Positions 33,048 to 40,156 of a stretch of DNA of 64,000 nt are shown here, piece after piece. Under the pieces are notes generated by a model. It did not search any database, had not been told where the DNA came from, and saw only the letters and a list, made by a program, of their open reading frames with translations. The DNA lies in the NCBI RefSeq assembly GCF_000190635.1, contig NC_015172.1, positions 2,790,001 to 2,854,000 on the forward strand, given 5' to 3'. Each line of letters opens with the position of its first letter. The stretch's first letter is position 1. Origin of the DNA: Syntrophobotulus glycolicus DSM 8271. Lineage in GTDB: Bacteria > Bacillota > Desulfitobacteriia > Desulfitobacteriales > Syntrophobotulaceae. The translations under genes were made by a program, and so were the position numbers.

Positions 33048-34000
33048 TCATTTTTATAGGGTATTGATTTATTTTGGAACAATTCTGTCGATAAATACCG
33101 TTCCCCGGTATCCGGCAAAATAGCAACAATATTTTTCCCTTTATTCTCCGGCCTTTGGGCAATCCGGGTTGCGGCAAAAACCGCCGCTCCCGAAGATACT
33201 CCGACCAGCAATCCTTCCAATACCGCCAGCTTTCTTGACGTGGTAAAAGCTTCTTCATTTTTGACTTGATAAATTTCATCTATCACCGTCAAATTGGTTA
33301 CTTCGGAAATGAAGCCGGGACTGATCCCCTGGATTTTATGGGGCCCTTTTTTCCCGCCTGATAAAACGGCGGAATCATAGGATTCAACCGCAATGATTTT
33401 TACGTCTTTCCTGCGCTGTTTTAATACCTCGCCGACACCGGTTATTGTTCCTCCGGTCCCCACTCCGGCCACAAAAATATCTACCTGGCCCTCCGTATCC
33501 CGCCAGATTTCTTCGGCTGTCGTTTTTCTGTGAATATCGGGATTGGCCGGATTTTCAAATTGCTGGGGGATAAAGGAATTAGGAGTCTGTTCAGCCAAGT
33601 CCAATGCTTTTTTGATCGCCCCGGGCATCCCTTCCCCTCCTGGTGTAAGAACCAGCTCCGCTCCAAGGGCCTTCAGCAGGTTTCTTCTCTCCACACTGAA
33701 TGTTTCAGGTAGTGTAATGATTAGCCTGTACCCCTTGGCTGCGGCGACAAAAGCCAGGGCGATCCCTGTATTGCCGCTTGTCGGCTCAATAATCACCGTA
33801 TCCTTATTAATGATCCCTTTTTCCTCAGCTTCTTTGATCATGGCATAACCTATCCTGTCTTTGACACTGCTCGCGGGATTAAACGATTCCAGTTTGGCTA
33901 TGATTTTCGCTTCCAAGTCAAAACTCCGGTTGTAGTTAACCAGCTCCAGCATGGGAGTATTCCCGATTAAATCTGTTAAGTTTTTAACAATTCCGGCCAT
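33044..34000 (-). CDS. cysK: Cysteine synthase (O-acetylserine sulfhydrylase)
   Basis: This 318-residue cytoplasmic PLP enzyme makes cysteine from O-acetylserine and sulfide. The Schiff-base lysine is Lys47 in [11 protein letters not shown], the substrate loop is TSGNTG (about 74-79) and the phosphate loop is GTGGTITG. Length and motifs match CysK. ATG 34000 follows GGAGG. It is co-transcribed behind the DUF2325 gene from the promoter and operator at 34408-34470. It would capture sulfide produced by organosulfur breakdown. Confidence 0.95.
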   Translation of the reverse strand: MAGIVKNLTDLIGNTPMLELVNYNRSFDLEAKIIAKLESFNPASSVKDRIGYAMIKEAEEKGIINKDTVIIEPTSGNTGIALAFVAAAKGYRLIITLPETFSVERRNLLKALGAELVLTPGGEGMPGAIKKALDLAEQTPNSFIPQQFENPANPDIHRKTTAEEIWRDTEGQVDIFVAGVGTGGTITGVGEVLKQRRKDVKIIAVESYDSAVLSGGKKGPHKIQGISPGFISEVTNLTVIDEIYQVKNEEAFTTSRKLAVLEGLLVGVSSGAAVFAATRIAQRPENKGKNIVAILPDTGERYLSTELFQNKSIPYKND

Positions 34001-34070
34001 TTTTTACCTCCGCAAAAACAATTGATGAAACTGAACTTCATTTTTTATTTCCAGACAACATTTTTTATTT

Positions 34071-34337
34071 CTAGACAATCAGGCGCTGGTGGGAAATTGC
34101 CCGCTTGCTGTAAACAATCGGGATGTCATTCGCTTTTGCCTGCTGCCGAACATTTCTCATGGTATTATGGTCAATGAAATCGCAAAAAATAATGACCTGG
34201 GCAACATCGATGGGGATGGATTTTTTCCAAAAGGTTTTGGAGCGGCCGCACCAATGAGTGATCTCCTCAAATCCTCTTTCTCTTAATTTGGAAGTGATAT
34301 TTCCCATTCGGTCTGCACCGACAATCAGCACACGCAT
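34071..34337 (-). CDS. DUF2325-family small protein
   Basis: This 88-residue protein starts at ATG 34337 with GGAGG nine nt upstream; the longer frame from 34403 has no ribosome site and begins only a few bases after the operator. It begins RVLIVGADRMGNI, then THWCGRSK and VIIFCDFIDHN, the typical DUF2325 pattern (a Rossmann-like fold with two cysteines). Its function is not established. It forms an operon with cysK under the shared operator, so a sulfur-related or redox role is reasonable. Confidence 0.75.
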   Translation of the reverse strand: MRVLIVGADRMGNITSKLRERGFEEITHWCGRSKTFWKKSIPIDVAQVIIFCDFIDHNTMRNVRQQAKANDIPIVYSKRAISHQRLIV

Positions 34338-34407
34338 TCCTGCCGCCCTCCATTCCTTAGTCATTTTAAAAAGACTTCCTTGGTCTAAAAGAACTTGTTT
34401 CATTTTA

Positions 34408-34470
34408 CATAAAATCTATGTATTTAGTAGTCTTTAAAAGTATGATATTCTTAATTCTCAACTTTGTCAA
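34408..34470 (-). promoter_or_regulatory. Promoter and operator of the DUF2325-cysK operon
   Basis: The minus-strand -35 TTGACA is at 34465-34470 and the -10 TATCAT at 34442-34447, spaced 17 bp. The box ACTAAATACATAGATTTTAT is at 34409-34428. No attenuator follows. Confidence 0.75.
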
Positions 34471-34491
34471 CCTGTTCTGCCGTTAAATTCT

Positions 34492-35790
34492 TTAGTTAAA
34501 TCTGGTTAAGACGATCGAATAAATATCTTCAATCAGTTTAAGACCGCCATGATAACCCACGTAGGATGAATTCATAACCAGCCTCTCAATAACCGGCCAG
34601 GATACATTAAGATAATGAGCGTTTGTTTCTTTGGCAACCTTTTTCTCCCATGAACTTCCCAGGATCAATGGATAACCGAAATAGTCCGTCCCGCGTATTT
34701 CTTCATGAATCTGATAGCCGTCGCTTGAAAAATCAATTTCAGCCCGCAGTCCGTCATTGAGATCCCTGAAGTGGCCGCGCAGTGATTCCCGGTATTGCTC
34801 TGGGGGATCATCCGTTATATATTGTTTCCCGGGGATCAAACCCAAATCATTGACTAAAAATTTGGTCAGGGCCAGGGAGGTTTGGGCATCAGATACTGTG
34901 ACAAATCTCTTTGCCATGACCCGTGTTTCTAAAAAGACATCGGCAAAACGTTCAATGTAATAATAGTACTCTTCCTCATGTTTCATGATGACTTCCTCCA
35001 CCTTTGCCTGATCAATACCGGCAAATTGGCCCAAAGTGCGCAAGAACTTCGTGGTCTCAAATGCCCCAATCGGTAAAGTAGGATAGTGCAGGTAAGGAGT
35101 CCCAAATTTTTCTTCCAGTTTTTTGACGTTATTCAAGCCTACCCAGGGGGAGACAAGCAGGTTGAATTCTGCCGCGGAAAGCTTATCGATGTTTTTTATT
35201 CCTCTTCCATGCCCGTAAATGGTGTTGGGAATCAGTCCCAGCTCAGCAACCAGCTTTTCCAGTTCCCTTAAGTTCCCCAGCCAAAACGGATCATGCAGGG
35301 GGATTCCCGTCCAGATATTTACTAAGCCTTTTTCTGTACGGTCTGCCGGCTTAAGATACTGCTCAATAATCGCATCCAGAACCCACTCATGCCCAAGGTA
35401 GTTATTCCCTTTAAACCCGGGGGTCGAAGCGTAAATCACAGGTTTCTCGGCGTGTTTAAATGAACGCACCACTTCTTCGGCATCGTCCCCAACGATTTCT
35501 GAAGTACAACCCGTCAGCACTACATAAAGATCAGCATCAATCACCTTGAGCGCATTCTCGATGGTTTCGCGCAGCCGCTCTTCCCCGCCAAAAATCACTT
35601 CTTTTTCACTGACATTGGTGCAGGGAAAAATATGGGGGGAAAAATATCCCGAGCTTCCCGTACTTCCCCCCAGCTTTTCCGCACAACCGGGTCCCGAATG
35701 AAGAATAGGCAGTGCTCTGCTGATCCCGTGAACGGTTTGCATTGCCGTCATCGCGCATTTATATCTCGGCTGGTCCAATATCTTGGCCAT
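34492..35790 (-). CDS. Nitrogenase-like beta subunit (NifK-like), K5
   Basis: This 432-residue partner of D5 (35798-37255) starts seven nt after the D5 stop, with AAGGAG upstream. P-cluster-type cysteines are Cys12 (RYKCAMTAM), Cys36 (HSGPGCAEK) and Cys95 (VLTGCTSEIVGDD). Cys57 in PCTNVSEKEVIFGG is shared with K2. It is the last gene of the operon GldA-like, D5, K5. It is paralogous to K2 throughout (LLVSPWVGLxNV, PIGxxETxKFLR), but gene order within the pair is reversed. Confidence 0.85.
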   Translation of the reverse strand: MAKILDQPRYKCAMTAMQTVHGISRALPILHSGPGCAEKLGGSTGSSGYFSPHIFPCTNVSEKEVIFGGEERLRETIENALKVIDADLYVVLTGCTSEIVGDDAEEVVRSFKHAEKPVIYASTPGFKGNNYLGHEWVLDAIIEQYLKPADRTEKGLVNIWTGIPLHDPFWLGNLRELEKLVAELGLIPNTIYGHGRGIKNIDKLSAAEFNLLVSPWVGLNNVKKLEEKFGTPYLHYPTLPIGAFETTKFLRTLGQFAGIDQAKVEEVIMKHEEEYYYYIERFADVFLETRVMAKRFVTVSDAQTSLALTKFLVNDLGLIPGKQYITDDPPEQYRESLRGHFRDLNDGLRAEIDFSSDGYQIHEEIRGTDYFGYPLILGSSWEKKVAKETNAHYLNVSWPVIERLVMNSSYVGYHGGLKLIEDIYSIVLTRFN

Positions 35791-35797
35791 CTCGGTC

Positions 35798-37255
35798 TCA
35801 CTCCTTTAAAAATGTTTGATTGTCCTGCTTATACCACCAATCCGTATAAGGCAGCTTGACTCTGGCGGCCAGATTTTTTTCAAAGCTCCTGTTTTTTATG
35901 GTATCCAGAACGGAATAAGCAAAATTCAAGGTACCTTGATAACCGAAAATCATATATTCATCGGCAACATAAAGGGCCGGAACCCCCTGTTTAATTGCCC
36001 AGACTGTTGTCCCGGGATGACGGGAAAAATAAATATCCGGCCGATAGGTATTCAAGATGTTCAAAACTTCGTAATTCTGCTGGTCGGCAACACTGATTCT
36101 GAAATTGTCCGGAGAATTCTCCCGCAGGTACTCCAGAGACGGAGGAGCCGCTTCATTATCATATTTTTTGTCATAATGCCAGGCTGCTGCCCAGACAACC
36201 TCCATATCCAATTCCTGCAAAACCCTGCTGACTTCAAAGGTATAGCCCGGACCCATGCCAATAACCGCCCGCAGGCCTTTTAATTCCCGTTTCGCTTCCT
36301 CAATTTTCGGGATGTAAAGTTCCCGCTGTTCGGCAAGATAAGCTTCCACCTTATCTTCTTTCTGAATCGTTTTCCCGATTTGCCTGAGCCATGTTTCAAA
36401 GCCGGTGACCCCCATGGGATTGATGGTCCTCACATAAGGAACACCATACCTTTCTTGGAGTCCGTTCCCTAAATAAGTACCCAGAGTTCCGCAAACGCAA
36501 ACAGTTGCCAGGGACTCGGAAAGTCTGGACAGTTCCTCAACGGTAGAATTCTGATATAAAAACAAAGGTTCAACATCAAACCTGGCAAATAAATCGATAA
36601 TTTCCAAACGGGCACTTTCATAAAAGTTTTTAAAATTGATCACATTTCTTTTTTGTTGGGGCGGCTTGACTATGCCGGTTAGCACAGCATGGTCGGAGAT
36701 ATCAAAGCCGGAAGCCCAGATCCTCGATTTAAAGCCTTCACAATGGACTGCGGCAATAGGAACGGGAATCTCTTCTTTCAGCTCTTCCACCACATTGTCC
36801 ACATCTTCACCAATAATACCGGTCACACAGGATGTCCCGATAAAGATTGCTTTGGGATGATAGCGGCGATAGGTTTCCAGTACAATTTCTTTTAGGGTTC
36901 CGGTTGCTCCGAAAACGGTGTCCTGTTCATTCATATCCGTCCCGATGAAAACCGTACTGTTCGTGACCCCTCTCTTCGCTGCCAGCTGGGCATTTTGTAC
37001 CGTCACCCCGGCTGCTGTCGCCGTACAGCCGGAAGGGGCGTGGTTGATGATCGCGATGTCCCTGATCCCTGAAAGCTGAGCCAGGGCGCAGCCGGATAGA
37101 CAGGTACTGGACTGGCTGAAGCATCTTTCTTTATCCCGCAAGGTTCCGCACCTTGACTGGTGCACTAAATCCCGGAGGTCGCCATGATAACCTGTAATGG
37201 AACCCAAACGATTTTCTCTGGTCCCAACAGAACTCTCTTTAAAATTGAACGCCAT
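35798..37255 (-). CDS. Nitrogenase-like alpha subunit (NifD-like), D5
   Basis: This 485-residue protein starts at ATG 37255 behind AGGAGGGG. Cysteines are Cys45 and Cys52/56 (ERCFSQSSTCLSGC), Cys77 (HAPSGC), Cys143 (TSCVTGIIGED) and Cys255 (VCVCGTLGTYLGNGL, cofactor-ligand position). Here the otherwise universal HGP before the second cysteine is HAP. Gln191 and His195 positions are Trp and Phe; no His442 equivalent (LYVADEYMIFGYQG). It is the sister of D2. It follows a glycerol dehydrogenase-like gene by 42 nt, so these are co-transcribed from the leader at 38432-38479. Confidence 0.85.
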   Translation of the reverse strand: MAFNFKESSVGTRENRLGSITGYHGDLRDLVHQSRCGTLRDKERCFSQSSTCLSGCALAQLSGIRDIAIINHAPSGCTATAAGVTVQNAQLAAKRGVTNSTVFIGTDMNEQDTVFGATGTLKEIVLETYRRYHPKAIFIGTSCVTGIIGEDVDNVVEELKEEIPVPIAAVHCEGFKSRIWASGFDISDHAVLTGIVKPPQQKRNVINFKNFYESARLEIIDLFARFDVEPLFLYQNSTVEELSRLSESLATVCVCGTLGTYLGNGLQERYGVPYVRTINPMGVTGFETWLRQIGKTIQKEDKVEAYLAEQRELYIPKIEEAKRELKGLRAVIGMGPGYTFEVSRVLQELDMEVVWAAAWHYDKKYDNEAAPPSLEYLRENSPDNFRISVADQQNYEVLNILNTYRPDIYFSRHPGTTVWAIKQGVPALYVADEYMIFGYQGTLNFAYSVLDTIKNRSFEKNLAARVKLPYTDWWYKQDNQTFLKE

Positions 37256-37297
37256 CTTTTTCCCCTCCTGTAAGTCCATCCGTATCCTCAGGCAAAT

Positions 37298-38407
37298 TCA
37301 GACCGCCCTGATCTCCTGTCTCAGGCTTTTGCGGCCGGTTTCATCGGCTTTGATTATGGCTTTCATCAGCAAATCCCGGTTCACCGGGAAATTCAGTTTA
37401 TCCAGTGAGGTTTCCGTAAAATTGATATGATCTGCCACAAGTGCCGCTTTCTCAGCCAATTCCCCCGCAATCCCCAGCTGCCCTAAGGTAACCGGCAGCT
37501 CCAATGTCTGAAGGAACCTGATAAAATGATCAATCTCCTGTGAAGGCTTATCTTGCAGGATTAACTGAACAACTAAACCAAAAGCGACAATTTCTCCGTG
37601 CAGGCTCTGGTGTGTTTCCTTTAGCAAGGTAAAATGATTATAAAGAGTATGCGCCAGTGCCGGCCTGCGGGTTCCCTGACTAATACTGCCGATAAGCCCG
37701 GCCAGAACAATAATTGCATCAACAACCCAACTCAGTTCATTTGAAGGCACTCTTGCCTCAACATCGCGTTGGGCCTGAGCATAATATTTCCTCAGCAAAT
37801 CCAGGGCCTGTTCAGCGATTTTAACACCGATAGTCAGAGAGATGTCGCTCTGCCCTTCCGCGGTATGAGGCGCTGTCTCATACCATTTGGCAATCGTATC
37901 GCCTATCCCGGCATTTAGATAGCGCACCGGAGCCTGGGCAATTATTCCTAAATCCGTCAATACCAGCCGGGGTGAAGTCTTTAAAAAGCGGTATTCCGCA
38001 AATTTTCCCTCTTCATCATAAAGAACAGTTAAGGCTGACCAGGCCGCACAGGTCGCCGCTATTGTCGGCACAGCAACAAGTGGTATTCCGGCGTCTTCAG
38101 CAATAGCTTTAACCGAGTCCAGAACCTTGCCTCCGCCTACACCGATCAGAATATCCGCTCTCAGTTCTTGGGCCAAAGCTGAATATTTCCGGATATTTTC
38201 AACTGTGCAATTCCCCTGAAATACAAAAGTTTGGCTTGAGATTCCGGCTTTTTCCAAGCTTGCTGTCAGTTCTTGACCGGCAACAGCCAAAGCAGTCTTT
38301 CCCCCGATGATCAAAGCATTTTGACCCAACCTGCCGATATGCTCTCCCGCTTTCTTCAGGCTACCCGCTTCATTGATATAGTGATCAGGTGTTTTTATGG
38401 TAAGCAT
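37298..38407 (-). CDS. Glycerol dehydrogenase-like (iron/zinc alcohol dehydrogenase family) enzyme
   Basis: This 369-residue protein is of the GldA branch of metal-dependent dehydrogenases. The NAD-binding GVGGGKVLD (about 83-91), the metal aspartate in NAGIGDTIAKWYE and the histidines in HTLYNHF and HGEIVAFG are visible. The family oxidises glycerol or reduces dihydroxyacetone-like carbonyls, but many members have other substrates. ATG 38407 is chosen; the longer frame begins within the leader terminator. As first gene of an operon with D5K5, it may process the carbonyl or alcohol product of that reductase (inference). Confidence 0.8.
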   Translation of the reverse strand: MLTIKTPDHYINEAGSLKKAGEHIGRLGQNALIIGGKTALAVAGQELTASLEKAGISSQTFVFQGNCTVENIRKYSALAQELRADILIGVGGGKVLDSVKAIAEDAGIPLVAVPTIAATCAAWSALTVLYDEEGKFAEYRFLKTSPRLVLTDLGIIAQAPVRYLNAGIGDTIAKWYETAPHTAEGQSDISLTIGVKIAEQALDLLRKYYAQAQRDVEARVPSNELSWVVDAIIVLAGLIGSISQGTRRPALAHTLYNHFTLLKETHQSLHGEIVAFGLVVQLILQDKPSQEIDHFIRFLQTLELPVTLGQLGIAGELAEKAALVADHINFTETSLDKLNFPVNRDLLMKAIIKADETGRKSLRQEIRAV

Positions 38408-38431
38408 GATTTCATTCTTCCTTTCCTTCAT

Positions 38432-38482
38432 CAAAAAACCCGGAGACTGAATCAAAGATTCAGCCTCCAGGTTTTCTGGTCG
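38432..38482 (-). ncRNA. Leader attenuator of the GldA-D5-K5 operon (clearest switch)
   Basis: The minus-strand leader is GCCGACCAG-AAAAC-CTGGAGGCTGAATC. The P1 hairpin CCAG/CTGG occupies 38467-38479. The downstream terminator uses AACCTGGAGGCTGAATC paired with GATTCAGTCTCCGGGTT (38437-38473) and ends in TTTTTT. The right arm of P1 lies entirely inside the terminator stem, so P1 and the full terminator are mutually exclusive. Confidence 0.85.
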
Positions 38483-38495
38483 GCCTATAATCTAC

Positions 38496-38547
38496 ACTAT
38501 TCCTATAGATTTCATTATATAATAGCATGGGAAGGTCCCGCTGTCAA
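38496..38547 (-). promoter_or_regulatory. Promoter and operator of the GldA-D5-K5 operon
   Basis: The minus-strand -35 TTGACA is at 38542-38547 and the -10 TATTAT at 38519-38524, spaced 17 bp. The box GAAATCTATAGGAATAGT is at 38496-38513, just downstream of the -10. Confidence 0.8.
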
Positions 38548-38588
38548 ATAAAATCTTTGATCTCATCAGGTACAGCAGGATATGTTCA

Positions 38589-38618
38589 TTGACAAACAAA
38601 GTTGATCTAATTTATAAT
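38589..38618 (+). promoter_or_regulatory. Promoter of the aminotransferase gene
   Basis: The -35 TTGACA (38589-38594) and -10 TATAAT (38613-38618) are spaced 18 bp. It is divergent from the GldA-D5-K5 promoter about 40 bp away. Confidence 0.75.
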
Positions 38619-38649
38619 TCTTTTTAGTATTTTTATACGAAAGCAAAAG

Positions 38650-38701
38650 CTGACTGAACGCCAGAGGCTGAACCGCAAGGGGCTCACTCTGTCGTTTTTC
38701 C
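38650..38701 (+). ncRNA. Leader attenuator of the aminotransferase gene (divergent form)
   Basis: The sequence GCTGACTG-AACGC-CAGAGGCTGA fits the leader pattern with a three-base CTG/CAG stem. A CAGAG/CTCTG outer stem (38662-38691) with GTCGTTTTTCC behind could terminate. The fold is weaker than in the other copies. Confidence 0.55.
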
Positions 38702-38776
38702 TTATGAACTAATTGCACTGTTAGAAGGAAGATATGATTAAACACCAAACTTTGGAGAAAGAAAGGAGCAGGATAG

Positions 38777-39871
38777 ATGTCTGATCTTCAGTACAGAAAA
38801 GCGCTTGAACACATCTCTCCCTATAAACCGGCCAAAACACTGGTAAAAATCAAAGAAGAGCTTGGTTTGGAGCATATTATCCGTTTGGCGGCCAATGAAA
38901 ACACCATGGGCTGTTCCCCCCATGTTCAAGAGGCGGTTAATGCCGCCTTAAAAGATATCTATCTTTATCCGGACGGCTTTTGTCATGATTTGCGCGCTCA
39001 ATTGGCCCAAACCTGTCACTTCGATCCCCATCAACTGATTTTTTCTAACGGCTCTTTTGAATTAATCTCCTTAATTGCCCAAGCCTTCCTGAATCCGGGC
39101 GAAGAATCGATTATTCCTGAGCCTTCCTTCGGCTGGTATAAAGTTGTTACTCTGGGCATGGACGGAGTCGTCAACAATGTCCCCTTAAAAAACCACTGTA
39201 TTGACTTGCAGAGAATTCAGAGGGAAATTAATGACAAAACCCGGATCATCTGGCTGTGCAACCCCAATAATCCAACAGGCACCTTTTTTACTCAAAGTCA
39301 GTTGGAATCGTTTATCGCAGATATTCCGCCCCAGATTATTATTGTTCTGGATGAAGCCTATTATGAATTTGTTACCGACAAATCCTATCCCGACAGCGTC
39401 TCCCTGATTGAAAAACATCCCAATATCATTGTGCTCAGAACGTTTTCCAAGGTTTATGGTTTAGCCTCTTTTCGCCTTGGCTATGGAATTGCCGGTCAGA
39501 ATATCATCGGAAACCTCAATAAAATCCGTTTGCCCATTAATGTGAATTATCTGGCCCAAATTGCCGGAATTGCCGCTTTGAGCGATAGGGAGTTTACCAA
39601 GGCCGTTCTGGACAATAACGCCCGGGAAAAACAATATTATTATCAGGTTTTTAAGGAAATGAGCCTGGACTATATCCCTTCAGAAACAAATTTTATAATG
39701 GTCAATGCGGAAAGAAGCAGTGAAGCTGTTGTGGATGAGATCCTCAAAAAAGGTATCTCTGTCCGGGCGGGCATGGAATTTGGCATGCCGAGCTGGTTAA
39801 GGATCACGATCGGACAACCGGAGGAAAACCGTTTACTGGTCACTGCCCTGAAGGAGGCTTTACCCAAATAA
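38777..39871 (+). CDS. Class I/II aminotransferase, HisC-like
   Basis: This 364-residue PLP enzyme resembles histidinol-phosphate aminotransferases: RLAANENTMG, the WLCNPNNPTG motif, DEAYYEF and the PLP lysine in RTFSKVYGLASFRLGY. HisC-like enzymes often act on aromatic amino acids or in other pathways. No other histidine genes are nearby. The regulon-type leader and the position suggest a sulfur-amino-acid transamination, but this is inference. The start ATG 38777 has AAAGGAG upstream. It ends at a strong terminator, so it is monocistronic. Confidence 0.85.
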   Translation: MSDLQYRKALEHISPYKPAKTLVKIKEELGLEHIIRLAANENTMGCSPHVQEAVNAALKDIYLYPDGFCHDLRAQLAQTCHFDPHQLIFSNGSFELISLIAQAFLNPGEESIIPEPSFGWYKVVTLGMDGVVNNVPLKNHCIDLQRIQREINDKTRIIWLCNPNNPTGTFFTQSQLESFIADIPPQIIIVLDEAYYEFVTDKSYPDSVSLIEKHPNIIVLRTFSKVYGLASFRLGYGIAGQNIIGNLNKIRLPINVNYLAQIAGIAALSDREFTKAVLDNNAREKQYYYQVFKEMSLDYIPSETNFIMVNAERSSEAVVDEILKKGISVRAGMEFGMPSWLRITIGQPEENRLLVTALKEALPK

Positions 39872-39934
39872 GAGAGCATTTACAGCTGACAGGAGCACAA
39901 AACAAGTTTCCTGTGGTTTACCATGAAAAGATAA

Positions 39935-39984
39935 AACAACAAAAGACGCTTCTGGCACTAGGCCAGTAGTGTCTTTTGTTGTTT
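39935..39984 (+). terminator. Terminator of the aminotransferase gene
   Basis: A long stem of AACAACAAAAGAC...CTGGC and GCCAG...GTCTTTTGTTGTT (39935-39984) contains a few mismatches and ends in T-rich sequence. It would act in both directions. Confidence 0.9.
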
Positions 39985-40035
39985 CAAGCTATTTACTGTG
40001 ACAACCTCATTTTTGTTCCTGAATTCGTTTAAGGT

Positions 40036-40092
40036 TTTTGAGTCGAAAAATACGCTTTTTGAGTAGAGTTAGAATTTACTAACTTTTATAAT
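40036..40092 (+). promoter_or_regulatory. AraC-type operator and promoter of the surface protein (site 1)
   Basis: TTTTGAGT occurs at 40036 and again at 40057, 21 bp apart; the second is extended to TTTTGAGTAGAGTTAG. The -10 TATAAT starts at 40087, 30 bp after the second repeat. There is no -35, and the second repeat covers its place. The same geometry recurs at 47137-47193 and 48371-48427. Confidence 0.8.
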
Positions 40093-40156
40093 AGAGCAAA
40101 CATCGCCTGACCATGGGCGCACTATTTTTTAAATGCTAAGGAGGATTTCAAGTAAA

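Noticed and set aside
7545-37255. Protochlorophyllide reductase (BchNB) or coenzyme F430 CfbCD genes
   Set aside because: All P-cluster-type cysteines and the cofactor cysteine are retained together with NifB and NifX, which BchNB and CfbD do not need; no tetrapyrrole genes are near.
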